Origin: Microvirga brassicacearum
Lineage (GTDB): Bacteria > Pseudomonadota > Alphaproteobacteria > Rhizobiales > Beijerinckiaceae
Assembly: GCF_008757455.1 (NCBI RefSeq)
Contig: NZ_VCMV01000029.1
Location: 1-64,000 of the forward strand
Reading direction: 5' to 3'
DNA length: 64,000 nt
Made by a program: the position numbers and the translations under genes
Notes under the pieces: generated by a model
Databases searched by the model: none
Told to the model about the DNA's origin: nothing
What the model saw: only the letters and a program-made list of their open reading frames with translations
Shown here: in pieces, positions 17,314 to 25,581 of the stretch
Numbering within the stretch: the stretch's first letter is position 1
How the letters are laid out: each line of letters opens with the position of its first letter

Positions 17314-17428
17314 TGCATCTGCCTTGCGTGGGACGAGAACGCCATGAAGGCAGCGGCAAGCGAGCAGCTCGACCGGCCCATGGAGGCCATCAGCGTCGAC
17401 TGTGATGGATCACAGGTGAGGAGGCCCG

Positions 17429-17779
17429 ATGACCAAGCATCGAATCTATTCAATGAGCTTCGCCAGCGTTTATCCGCACTATATTGCTAAGGCGGAGAAG
17501 AAGGGACGCACCAAGGCTGAGGTCGACGAGATCATCCGTTGGCTGACGGGCTACACTCAGGAAGGGCTGGACGCTCAGCTGGAAAAGAAGACCGGCTTCG
17601 AGGATTTCTTTGCCGACGCGCCTCGACTGAATCCAGCGCGGTCGCTGATTACAGGTGTGATTTGCGGCGTCCGGGTCGAAGACATCGAAGAGCCGACCAT
17701 GCAGGAAATCCGCTACCTGGACAAGCTGATCGATGAGCTGGCCAAAGGCAAGACGATGGAGAGAATCCTACGGAACTGA
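17429..17779 (+). CDS. DUF2200 family protein
   Basis: This small 116-residue protein matches the DUF2200 family as I know it: a start [20 protein letters not shown], a central [10 protein letters not shown], and a C-terminal helix with [16 protein letters not shown]. It is preceded by a very strong ribosome site, GGTGAGGAGG, at about 17414-17423. It is cytoplasmic and highly charged with no catalytic motif; the function is unknown. A perfect 14-bp palindrome, GATGCGATCGCATC (17778-17791), overlaps its stop codon, but it has no loop or U-tract and is not a convincing terminator. The next gene (GST) is convergent. Confidence 0.85.
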   Translation: MTKHRIYSMSFASVYPHYIAKAEKKGRTKAEVDEIIRWLTGYTQEGLDAQLEKKTGFEDFFADAPRLNPARSLITGVICGVRVEDIEEPTMQEIRYLDKLIDELAKGKTMERILRN

Positions 17780-17832
17780 TGCGATCGCATCGATTCCGGC
17801 ACGATGCTGGCAGGTTCACGCAGCGTTCGGTT

Positions 17833-18486
17833 TCAGCCGTTCAACGCGGCGGTGAAAACCGCCAATTGAGCATCGAAGGCACGCTTGAAGGCCGGTCGCG
17901 ATTCACCGCGGGCGACATAGGCGGAGAGGTTCGGATATTCCTCCAGTATACCCATGCCTTCCAGCCTGCGCAGCACCATCACCATCATGAGGTCGCCGGC
18001 GCTGAACGCGCTATCGAGCCAGTCGGCATCGCCGAGCCGACGGGAAAGTTCATTCAGCCGGGCACGGATGCGATCGTCGAGAAAAGACAGCCGCTCTTTG
18101 CCGTACCAGGCCTCGTTGCGCTCGACATAGGGGGCCTGTTCGCGCTCGACGATCGGCGGCTCCACCGTATTGAGCGCGGCAAACATCCATGTGATCGCGC
18201 GCGCCCGGGCATTCGCATCGTCTGGCAGGAGGCCACCATGGCGCTCAGCGATGTGGAACACGATCGCCCCCGACTCGAACAGGGCGAGATCGCCTTCTTC
18301 ATAGGTCGGGATCTGCCCGAAGGGATGAAGCGCACGATGCGCGGGTTCCTTCATCTCGCTGAACGAAACAAGACGCACGTCGTAAGGCTGGCCCACTTCT
18401 TCGAGCGCCCAGCGAACGCGCATGTCACGCGCCTGTCCCTTGCCTCCGTCGGGCGACCGTTCAAAGGCGGTAATGGTCGGGATCAT
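17833..18486 (-). CDS. Glutathione S-transferase family protein
   Basis: The 217-residue protein has an N-terminal thioredoxin-like domain (about 1-82) with the cis-Pro and substrate-contact region typical of GSTs (HPFGQIPTYEEGDLALFESGAI). An all-helical C-terminal domain follows (FSAGDLMMVMVLRR carries the N-capping-box-like Ser-x-x-Asp). The N-terminal region after ITAFERSP is extended compared with classic GSTs. The start is the ATG at 18486, preceded by GGAG at seven bases; the open frame extends further upstream but is not GST-like there. It is the last of three minus-strand genes after the PfpI and SRPBCC genes. Substrate unknown. Confidence 0.85.
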   Translation of the reverse strand: MIPTITAFERSPDGGKGQARDMRVRWALEEVGQPYDVRLVSFSEMKEPAHRALHPFGQIPTYEEGDLALFESGAIVFHIAERHGGLLPDDANARARAITWMFAALNTVEPPIVEREQAPYVERNEAWYGKERLSFLDDRIRARLNELSRRLGDADWLDSAFSAGDLMMVMVLRRLEGMGILEEYPNLSAYVARGESRPAFKRAFDAQLAVFTAALNG

Positions 18487-18628
18487 TGTAAAACTCCGCG
18501 TGATTGCGTCACGCCGTGATGCGAAAGCCCGAAGGGTCGTTGGCGCCCATAAGGTCGACGTGACCATTACCGGCCCGGACCGGCAGGCCGGCCCGGGCTC
18601 TTCCCGGAGCCGTTCCGGATCGACGTCG

Positions 18629-19072
18629 CTACTGGTTGATCTCGGGCTCGACGAGTTTCGCAAGCTTGCGTAGGGATTCCTGCCAACCAAGATAGCACGC
18701 CTCCGCGGGGATCACGTCCGGCACGCCTTGTTGCTCAATGTTGAGCTCCGTGCCGACAGACACGGCCTTCAAGTCCACCGTGACCTTCATCTCACCCGGC
18801 AGCTTGGGGTCGTCGAACTTGTCGGTGTAGACGAGGCGCTCACCCGGAACGAGTTCCAGATAAGTTCCGCCAAAGGAGTGGCTGTCCCCCGTGGTGAAAT
18901 TCCGGAATGTCATCCGGTGATGGCCCCCGACCTTCGCATCCAGCTCATGGACGGTGCAGGTAAACCCGTAGGGTGGAAGCCAGCTCGCAATCGCGTCGGG
19001 TTCGAGGAAGGCGCGATAGAGCTTCTCGGGCTTGGCGGCGATGACGCGGTGCAGACGGATCGTGCTGGGCAT
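18629..19072 (-). CDS. SRPBCC/AHSA1-like START-domain protein
   Basis: This 147-residue protein belongs to the Aha1/CalC-related SRPBCC group (LHRVIAAKPEKLYRAFLEPDAIASWLPP, GGTYLELVPGERLVYTDKFDD). The fold forms a deep hydrophobic ligand-binding cavity. These proteins often sit beside small-molecule stress genes, and here a GST follows 142 bp downstream. The start at 19072 is backed by AAGGAG. Ligand and function are unknown. Confidence 0.87.
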   Translation of the reverse strand: MPSTIRLHRVIAAKPEKLYRAFLEPDAIASWLPPYGFTCTVHELDAKVGGHHRMTFRNFTTGDSHSFGGTYLELVPGERLVYTDKFDDPKLPGEMKVTVDLKAVSVGTELNIEQQGVPDVIPAEACYLGWQESLRKLAKLVEPEINQ

Positions 19073-19228
19073 GGATTTCTCCTTGTGGTTCGGTTTCGGG
19101 TTGTTCGGTTGTCTCCTGGCGGGCAGCCTTTCGTCGCCCGCTACCAGTAACGACGAACGAGCACCTGAGGATACGACATCGCACCGGAATAAAACTCCAG
19201 AGCACCGGCCCGACCCGTCATCGGTCCG

Positions 19229-20365
19229 CTATCGCCTCGGATATTCGAGCTGCATGGCGACGACCTCGGTGGTCCGCTCACCGTAGCGCGCCGTGATCGC
19301 GTCGAGCGTGCGATCAAGCGCATCGGCAGGCTTGCTGTGGGGAAACGTTGACACGCGTACGCCTTCCGGCCAGTTCGTGCCTGACTGATCGGGAATGACG
19401 CGCACGCCGTTGCGGCTCTCCACCGTCTCCGACGAGGCGGCGAACGTTGAAGCACTGGACCGATAGGTCCGCGACCACGCATCGGCAATCAGGGCAAGCG
19501 ACACCTCGTCCATGTCCGGCTCGAGACGGACGCCGAGCTCTTCCCGGTTCCAGAAGGCGACACTGCTGGCAAGCACCGTCGTCGCGAAGGGACGTGTGAG
19601 CCTGAACGCGCCGCTTGCGTGCCGCGCATCCCACTGCTCGAGTCCGAGGTCATGCGCGACCGCTTCCGCCTTGTCCCGTCCGGCGATCGCCTCGATCAGC
19701 GTCAGCATCATCGGCATGGAGGCAGTTATGCCGGTCGTCGTCGTTACGCTCCCGTCCGCGACCATCCGCCGGTCCGCGACATATCGAACCGTCGGGCTGC
19801 GCCTCAGCATTTCGCCAAGATAGTACCAGTGGGTCGTCGCGCGCTTGCCGTCGAGCAGGCCGGCCGCGGCGACAACTTTCGCGCCTGCGCATATGCCGAT
19901 GATCGTCGCGCCCTTTTCCGCCTGACTCCTGAGCCAGGCGATCGCCGCCGGATCGTCGTCGCGGCTCATGGCGGGCACGATCACATAGCCCGCGCCTTCG
20001 GGGTGGGCGGCGTCGAACGCCGCGATGGTCGCATCCGGCTCGACCTTGAGGGCCGGATAGAGCTGCACCGGTCCCGGACCAGTCGCCAGCATCATCACGT
20101 CGGCGACATCGGCACGCCGCAGAATGCCTGTGGGCATGAGGTAATCGGTTGTTTCGGTAGCGTCGTTGATGCCGATGACGGCGACCAGTGGTCGCTCGCG
20201 CTTTGGTTTCAGGGAAGCAAGCATGGCGTCCCCCTCCTGCTGCGGCACCGGGGGCGCCTCTGCCGCCACCGTTGCAGGGGGCAGGCTGAACAACCAGCCT
20301 CCAAAGCCCGCTATCGACAGGATGATGAGAGCGACCCCACCCGAGAGGAAGGCGGATTTCGACAT
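19229..20365 (-). CDS. Membrane-anchored DJ-1/PfpI family protein
   Basis: The protein (378 residues from Met 20365, which has GGAG upstream) begins with one transmembrane segment (about residues 7-27). A proline-rich linker and a DJ-1/PfpI amidotransferase-like domain follow (about 55-240), with the nucleophile-elbow Cys in IIGICAGAKVVAAAGLLDGKRATTHW. The C-terminal region of about 130 residues is not one I recognise. It resembles the sensor half of GlxA-type regulators without their AraC DNA-binding domain, and it diverges from exactly such a regulator. A 10-bp inverted repeat lies between the two genes. The likely topology is N-terminal anchor with the domain outside the cytoplasmic membrane (inference). 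Confidence 0.8.
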   Translation of the reverse strand: MSKSAFLSGGVALIILSIAGFGGWLFSLPPATVAAEAPPVPQQEGDAMLASLKPKRERPLVAVIGINDATETTDYLMPTGILRRADVADVMMLATGPGPVQLYPALKVEPDATIAAFDAAHPEGAGYVIVPAMSRDDDPAAIAWLRSQAEKGATIIGICAGAKVVAAAGLLDGKRATTHWYYLGEMLRRSPTVRYVADRRMVADGSVTTTTGITASMPMMLTLIEAIAGRDKAEAVAHDLGLEQWDARHASGAFRLTRPFATTVLASSVAFWNREELGVRLEPDMDEVSLALIADAWSRTYRSSASTFAASSETVESRNGVRVIPDQSGTNWPEGVRVSTFPHSKPADALDRTLDAITARYGERTTEVVAMQLEYPRR

Positions 20366-20463
20366 GATGGAGTCTCCAGCAAGTGGAACGGAAGCGCCTT
20401 CCATCGGCTGGTTGGTCTTTCCGGCGCTTCCTCATCTGGTCGGAATCTAGCAGCGGCGACATC

Positions 20464-20498
20464 TGGCAGAAATGACAAAGAGATAGTAATTTCTGCCA
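20464..20498. promoter_or_regulatory. Perfect 10-bp inverted repeat abutting the glxA-like start codon
   Basis: TGGCAGAAAT (20464-20473) and ATTTCTGCCA (20489-20498) are exact reverse complements separated by 15 bp. The right arm ends at the base before the ATG at 20499, so a bound protein would cover the translation start. No Shine-Dalgarno is visible there. An outer, slightly offset pair, GGCGACAT (20455-20462) and ATGTCGCC (20506-20513), flanks it. This is probably the operator of the GlxA-type regulator, controlling itself and the divergent PfpI operon. Confidence 0.6.
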
Positions 20499-21470
20499 AT
20501 GCATCATGTCGCCTTCATCGTCTATCCGGGTTTCGAACTCCTCGACGTCTCAGGGCCGGCATCGGTCTTCAACGGTGCCAATCGCGCCCGGCGCCAGCGG
20601 GGGAAGCCGGCGTTCTACAAGGTCGTGCTCGCATCGGCCCACGGCGGTGTCATCGAAAGCAGCAGCGGCATCGCGCTGGAGACGCGACCAATCGCCGACC
20701 TTCGAGCTGTGGAAGCCCAAACGGTGCTGGTTGCAGGGGCCGAGCGCGAGCCGCTCCTGCAGGCGGTGGCGGATGCCGCCCTGTGGGCAGCCCTCCCGCA
20801 CCTCGCCGGCAAGGCGGAGCGCTTCGGCTCGGTCTGCACCGGCGGCTTCGTCCTGGCAGCACTCGGACTGCTCGACGGCCGTCGTGTCGCGACGCACTGG
20901 GATTCCTGCAAACCCTTTGCGAAAACCTTTCCGAACGTCGCGGTCGATCCCGAAGCACTCTATGTGGTCGACGGTAAGCTCTGGACCTCGGCCGGGGTAA
21001 CCACCGGCATCGACATGGCGCTGGCGATGATCACGCGCGACCTCGATGCGTCGATCGCCGGCGAAGTCGCCAAAAGGCTGGTGCTGTACGCTCGGCGCCC
21101 CGGCTACCAGTCCCAGTTCAGCCCGGTCCTCAAGGCGCAGGTGAAGGGCGACAGCCCGTTTGCCGAGTTGATCGGGTGGATGCAGTCAAACCTCGATGCG
21201 CCGCTGGACGTGCCATCGCTGGCCGCCCGCGCCGGGCTATCCGAACGTTCCTTCCATCGCAAGTTCGTGGCGGCGACCGGCGAGACGCCGGCCCGCTTCG
21301 TCGAGATCGCCCGGCTCGACGCCGCGCGCATGCTCCTGTCGCGCGGGCTGTCGCTGAAATCGGTCGCAGCGGAAGTCGGGCTGTTCCCACCCGCGCGCCT
21401 GGCGGAAGCCTTTGAGCGCCGCTTCGGCGTCGCGCCGCGACTGTTCCGCGACATGCACGCGGAACTGTGA
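20499..21470 (+). CDS. GlxA family transcriptional regulator (DJ-1/PfpI + AraC HTH)
   Basis: The 323-residue protein pairs an N-terminal DJ-1/PfpI-like domain (HHVAFIVYPGFELLDVSGPA, the elbow VCTGGFVLAALGLLDGRR) with a C-terminal AraC-type double helix-turn-helix (about 215-320: LAARAGLSERSFHRKFVAATGETP and a second HTH ending FERRFGVAPRLFR). GlxA-type regulators usually sense small nitrogenous or redox-related ligands. The divergent neighbour carries a related PfpI domain, so both may respond to the same ligand. The start codon directly follows the right arm of a palindrome. Confidence 0.92.
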   Translation: MHHVAFIVYPGFELLDVSGPASVFNGANRARRQRGKPAFYKVVLASAHGGVIESSSGIALETRPIADLRAVEAQTVLVAGAEREPLLQAVADAALWAALPHLAGKAERFGSVCTGGFVLAALGLLDGRRVATHWDSCKPFAKTFPNVAVDPEALYVVDGKLWTSAGVTTGIDMALAMITRDLDASIAGEVAKRLVLYARRPGYQSQFSPVLKAQVKGDSPFAELIGWMQSNLDAPLDVPSLAARAGLSERSFHRKFVAATGETPARFVEIARLDAARMLLSRGLSLKSVAAEVGLFPPARLAEAFERRFGVAPRLFRDMHAEL

Positions 21471-21797
21471 GCGCTGACAGGCAGCTCGTGGCGCTGCTCG
21501 GCGGCTTTGGGCGGAAAGCAGTCAGCCCAAGGAGCCGTACATGTGGGCTCAATAGGCGGAGCCACGGCTCGATTTCGTCGAACCGTAGTCGCGCTAATTA
21601 TTAGAAATGATAGAAATGTCAGTGACCTGGCGCGACAGAAGGGTTGGCCCAGCTGGTCAGGGTTGCAGGAGGCAAGCCGGATCCAGGATGGCGGTTTCTC
21701 CGCAGCCGCCTTGCCGGAGCTTCCGACGCCGTTCTATAACGCGAACGAGCTGCCGCGCCTGCCCTGGGGTCGGTGCGCGCCAGGGATGGAGCGACAA
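21471..21797. other. Intergenic stretch without recognised gene
   Basis: These 327 bp separate the GlxA-type regulator from the GFA-like gene. An open frame continues from 21507 into the GFA gene, but its translation has no family character and the true gene start is at 21798. I see no repeat, terminator or RNA gene here. Confidence 0.4.
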
Positions 21798-22241
21798 ATG
21801 CCCGACCAGGGATTCTCCGGAGGGTGCCTCTGCGGCGCGGTCCGCTTCAGCTCCAGTCGCCCGCCGCTGATCGGCCGGGCCTGCTGGTGCCGCGTCTGCC
21901 AGTACCTCGCCAGCGGAAACGCCTCGATCAGCATCATCGCGGAGTCCGTCGCGATCAGCGTCACCGGCGAGCTTGCCGCGTACGAGAGCCGCGCCGACAG
22001 CGGCAACGTCATCCGCCGAAGCTTCTGTCCCACTTGCGGGACGCCGCTCTTCTGCGAGGCGGTCGGCGAGAGCGAATACAAGGTCGTGCGGGTCGGCGCA
22101 CTGGACGATACGGAGCTGGGCCGCCCCCAAAGCATCATCTGGGCGCGATCCGCGCCGTCGTGGGGATGGTGCGACGCCTCGCTGCCGGCGGCGACTACTC
22201 ATGTGAACGCCTTGGAGAGCGTCCGCGAAAAGGCCACTTGA
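21798..22241 (+). CDS. GFA family (glutathione-dependent formaldehyde-activating enzyme-like) protein
   Basis: The 147-residue Mss4-like fold protein carries zinc-binding cysteines in the GFA arrangement: GGCLCGAVRF, CWCRVCQ and FCPTCGTPLF. Proteins of this family are mostly uncharacterised carbon-sulfur-lyase-like or metal-binding proteins; only a few act on S-hydroxymethylglutathione, so the enzyme name should not be taken literally. The start MPDQGFSGG at 21798 has GGAG seven bases ahead. An ATG at 21786 is an alternative. Confidence 0.88.
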   Translation: MPDQGFSGGCLCGAVRFSSSRPPLIGRACWCRVCQYLASGNASISIIAESVAISVTGELAAYESRADSGNVIRRSFCPTCGTPLFCEAVGESEYKVVRVGALDDTELGRPQSIIWARSAPSWGWCDASLPAATTHVNALESVREKAT

Positions 22242-22498
22242 ACCGGCTTTTTTAGGCGCCCCACTTTGCGTCCGAATTGTTGCTTATTCTGCGATGTCGC
22301 CAAGGCGGAGTTTCAGGACGAGCACCTTGTCCACCAATCTGGATGCTAGCGTCGCCAACCTGGAGTCTTGCGTGACATAAAGGTCGTGTCGTCGACCCTT
22401 CCAGGGATCGCACCGCACAATCCCTCAGACTCCAAGCACGAGCCTGTTGGCTGCGCTGCCCGCACCGGCAGCGCCCGGACCAGGGGCTGACGCCGTTG

Positions 22499-23227
22499 CT
22501 ATGCCGGCAGGACGACCACCTTCGTCTTGACCGGCGTTCGTGAGTACAGGTGCATCATGTCCTGCGTGAGGAGGCCGACGCAGCCGCTTGTGATGCCGGA
22601 GCCGATCGACTCGGCGTCAAGGCTGGCATAGATTGTGTAGAGCGTGTAAGCGCCGTTCTGATAGAGATAAAGCGTGCGGGCGCCGAGCGGATTATCAAGG
22701 CCGCCCGGCATGCCGCGGGCCCATTTGGCCGCCTCGGGCTGGCGCCGGATCATCTCCTTGGGCGGGGTCCAGGTCGCCCATTCGCCCTTGCGTCCGATAT
22801 AAGCGTCACCGCTCCACCGGAAGCCGTCGCGGCCGACATTGGCGCCATAGCGGGTGGCGGATCCGTCGTCCTCGATGCGGTAAACGTAGTAATTACCGGG
22901 ATCGACGATAATCGTACCGGGCGGCTCTTTGGTGTCGTAGCGAACTGTCCGGCGATAATATTTCGGATCGACCTTGCTGACATCGACCGCCGGGATCGGG
23001 AATTTCTCATCGGGCACTGGCCCGTAGAGCTTCGCCGCCTCGGCGAAGCTCATGCCGTCGGATGTCGCGCAACCGGCCAGCCCGAGCGCGCTGACACCGG
23101 CGGCCGAGCCGATCAGAAACGACCGGCGGTTGAGAAGCCCCGCCCGACGCCCGAGCAGGGCTACCTCGTCTCTCTTGCCGGCATCGGCATTCCTACCGTC
23201 CATGATCATGATTTGGCAGTTTCCCAT
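22499..23227 (-). CDS. L,D-transpeptidase (YkuD) family lipoprotein, catalytic His missing
   Basis: YkuD-domain proteins cross-link peptidoglycan or attach proteins to it. The 242-residue protein has a leader with NRRSFLIGSAAG and a lipobox-like LAGC, so it is probably an exported lipoprotein. The YkuD domain covers about 95-242: PPGTIIVDPGNYYVYRI, then the cysteine motif SGITSGCVGLLTQD. The His-Gly-Thr segment usual in active enzymes reads Tyr-Ala-Ser here, and the usual Ser-His-Gly-Cys reads Thr-Ser-Gly-Cys. The Cys is kept but the partner His is not visible, so activity is uncertain. The start is also uncertain: 23227 or the Met at 23209. Confidence 0.82.
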   Translation of the reverse strand: MGNCQIMIMDGRNADAGKRDEVALLGRRAGLLNRRSFLIGSAAGVSALGLAGCATSDGMSFAEAAKLYGPVPDEKFPIPAVDVSKVDPKYYRRTVRYDTKEPPGTIIVDPGNYYVYRIEDDGSATRYGANVGRDGFRWSGDAYIGRKGEWATWTPPKEMIRRQPEAAKWARGMPGGLDNPLGARTLYLYQNGAYTLYTIYASLDAESIGSGITSGCVGLLTQDMMHLYSRTPVKTKVVVLPA

Positions 23228-23658
23228 GTCCTATTGCCCGAGGAGAAAATACTCCGGCATACACCCGCTGAACGTCTAGCTGAGCTGAGATTGCCGTCAC
23301 ACGGCTCGATTGGCAAGCTCGGCCTTCGCTGCGCAGAGCTTGCCATGCATCAAAGTCGGTAACGTCCACGCGGTCTCGCAGTCTCACTTCCCGTGGCGCG
23401 CCGCGTGGCCCCATCTGATAGCCCCCGAGCCGACCCGATCGGCCCGATCGCCACCATCCTGATGCACGTCAAGGCGCTCGCGTTGTCGAGGGCCGGCAAC
23501 AGCGGGATGACATAATCAGCCCGCCCGCGTAATCCTGGGTGGGATCGAGATGATTCACATGATGCGCAAATGACAGACGAAGTTCGCTTTCAACCCAGCC
23601 ATCGCTGGTCGACAGCGTCTAGCTGATGCGGTGATGAGCGCCGGCTTTCTGTCTCAAC
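23228..23658. other. Intergenic region, nothing recognised
   Basis: This 431-bp gap lies upstream of the L,D-transpeptidase gene and downstream of the sugar ABC operon. Frames in it are short and of no recognisable family, and I found no repeat or terminator. The L,D-transpeptidase promoter must lie here. Confidence 0.4.
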
Positions 23659-24747
23659 CTAAATTTGCGACGGAGCCAAGGCTTCCCCTGAGCTTTTGAA
23701 CAGATGACAGAACTTCCCGGAAAACTCGAGGGAGATTGCATCGCCTATCTCATATTTCGCATCGCCTGGCGCACGCGCGGTCAAGCGCGTACCGTCATCG
23801 GTGTCGGTATACAGAAGATGGTTTTCTCCAAGTTCCTCGACGAGCACGATCCGTCCAGTCACGATGCCTGTCCGTCCCACTGTGACGTGATCGGGCCTTA
23901 TGCCCAAGGTGACGGACTCTCCGCGCTGGATACACTCTGAAGTCACGGCGGTGATGACCGTGCTTCCATTGGGAAGCCGGACCTGCACACCCTCAGGACT
24001 CGTCTGCGTGACCTCTGCCTGGATGAGATTCATCTGGGGCGAGCCAATGAAGCGGGCAACGAAAAGATTGGCCGGATGATGATAGAGTTCGAGCGGCGTG
24101 CCGACCTGCTCGATCCGGCCCGCATTGAGAACCACGATCCGGTCCGCCAACGTCATCGCCTCGACCTGGTCATGCGTCACATAGATCATGGTCGCCTTCA
24201 TGTCGGAATGAAGCTTGGCGATCTCGATCCGGGTCTGCACCCGTAAGGCAGCGTCGAGATTGGAGAGCGGTTCGTCGAAGAGAAAAACTTTGGGTTCGCG
24301 CACGATGGCGCGTCCGATCGCGACCCGCTGGCGCTGTCCGCCAGAGAGTTGCCTAGGCTTACGATCGAGGAGGGCGTCGATCTGGAGAAGCCGCGCCGTC
24401 TCCCGCACGCGCCGGTCGATCTCCGCCTTCGAGGCTTTTGCCAGTTCGAGGCCGAAGGCCATGTTGTCATAGACATTCATATGCGGGTAAAGCGCATAGG
24501 ATTGGAACACCATGGCAATCCCGCGCTTGGCCGGCGGGAGATCGTTCACTCTTTCGCAGTCGATGCAGAGCTCGCCCGCCGTGATGCCCTCCAGCCCTGC
24601 GATGAGGCGCAGGAGTGTGGATTTCCCGCATCCTGAAGGACCGACGAAGACGACGAACTCGCCGTCGCGGATTTCCAGATCCACCCCATGGATCACCTTT
24701 GTCGAACCGAACGATTTTTGCACGCCTTTCAGGGCAACGTCTGCCAT
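23659..24747 (-). CDS. Sugar ABC transporter ATP-binding protein (ThuK/UgpC/MalK-like)
   Basis: This is a 362-residue ATPase of the CUT1 sugar importer class. It has Walker A GPSGCGKST, Q-loop VFQSYALYPHM, signature LSGGQRQRVAIGRA, Walker B VFLFDEPLSNLD, the switch His in VTHDQVEAM, and a C-terminal TOBE-type regulatory domain of about 120 residues. It is the last gene of the four-gene operon (binding protein, two permeases, ATPase), the same order as rhizobial thuEFGK. Energises import; one ATPase dimer per complex. Confidence 0.93.
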   Translation of the reverse strand: MADVALKGVQKSFGSTKVIHGVDLEIRDGEFVVFVGPSGCGKSTLLRLIAGLEGITAGELCIDCERVNDLPPAKRGIAMVFQSYALYPHMNVYDNMAFGLELAKASKAEIDRRVRETARLLQIDALLDRKPRQLSGGQRQRVAIGRAIVREPKVFLFDEPLSNLDAALRVQTRIEIAKLHSDMKATMIYVTHDQVEAMTLADRIVVLNAGRIEQVGTPLELYHHPANLFVARFIGSPQMNLIQAEVTQTSPEGVQVRLPNGSTVITAVTSECIQRGESVTLGIRPDHVTVGRTGIVTGRIVLVEELGENHLLYTDTDDGTRLTARAPGDAKYEIGDAISLEFSGKFCHLFKSSGEALAPSQI

Positions 24748-24756
24748 GCTCGCGCC

Positions 24757-25581
24757 TCAGCCTTTAACCGCGCCTGCCGTCAGGCCCGCCACGATCCGGC
24801 GCTGGAAGACGAGGACCAGCGCGATGATCGGCAGGGTCACGATGACCGAAGCCGCCATGATCGTACCCCAAGGCAGCTCATAAGCGCTGCTGCCGGTCAT
24901 GAGCGCAATGGCGGGCGGCACGGTGCGCCGCTCGTTGGTCAGAGTGAAGGTCAAGGCGAACAGAAATTCATTCCACGAGACGACGAAGGCCAAAAGCCCG
25001 GTGGTTACGGCGGCCGGAGCCATGAGCGGCAGAAACACTCTCCGCACGATGATCGCGGGCGTGGCCCCGTCGACGAGGGCCGCCTCCTCGATCTCCTTGG
25101 GCAGCTCGCGCATAAAGGTGGTCAGTACCCAGACCGTAAACGGCAAGGTCAGCATCATATTGGCGAGGATTAGGCCGGGAAGTGTATTGTAGAGGCCAAA
25201 GCTCCGGATCATCTCGAACATGCCGGAGAGAACCGCAACCTGCGGAAACATCGAGACGCCGAGAATGGTCATCAGCAGGATCGAGCGACCGCGGAAGGCG
25301 ATGCGGCCGAACGCATAGGCCGCCAAGACGCTCAGGGCAAGAGATAGAGCGACAACGGTGCCTGCAACAAGGATCGAGTTCAGGATGTTCTGTCCAAAGG
25401 GCTGGCGCTGAAAGACGGCAATGTAATTCGAACCATCAAGCCGTTCCGGCCAATATGCCACGCTGAAGAGTTCGGATCCCGAGCGCAGGGACGAGAGCAC
25501 CGCATAATAGAAAGGAAACAGCGCGAACAGTGCGATGACAAGAACGAGAAGCCAAAAGCCGATACGAGAAAGGAGTTTCAT
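24757..25581 (-). CDS. Sugar ABC transporter permease (ThuG/MalG-like)
   Basis: This is a 274-residue CUT1 inner-membrane permease with six predicted helices. The first is FWLLVLVIALFALFPFYYAV. The EAA loop that docks on the ATPase reads EEAALVDGATPAIIVRRVFLPL. It overlaps the preceding permease gene by four bases and ends 9 bp before the ATPase. The MalG-type C-terminus (RRIVAGLTAGAVKG) is typical. It forms a heterodimeric channel with the partner permease. Confidence 0.92.
   Translation of the reverse strand: MKLLSRIGFWLLVLVIALFALFPFYYAVLSSLRSGSELFSVAYWPERLDGSNYIAVFQRQPFGQNILNSILVAGTVVALSLALSVLAAYAFGRIAFRGRSILLMTILGVSMFPQVAVLSGMFEMIRSFGLYNTLPGLILANMMLTLPFTVWVLTTFMRELPKEIEEAALVDGATPAIIVRRVFLPLMAPAAVTTGLLAFVVSWNEFLFALTFTLTNERRTVPPAIALMTGSSAYELPWGTIMAASVIVTLPIIALVLVFQRRIVAGLTAGAVKG

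Noticed and set aside
17778..17791. GATGCGATCGCATC palindrome as a terminator
   Set aside because: It has no loop of normal size and no U-tract, and it overlaps the stop codon. Probably incidental.
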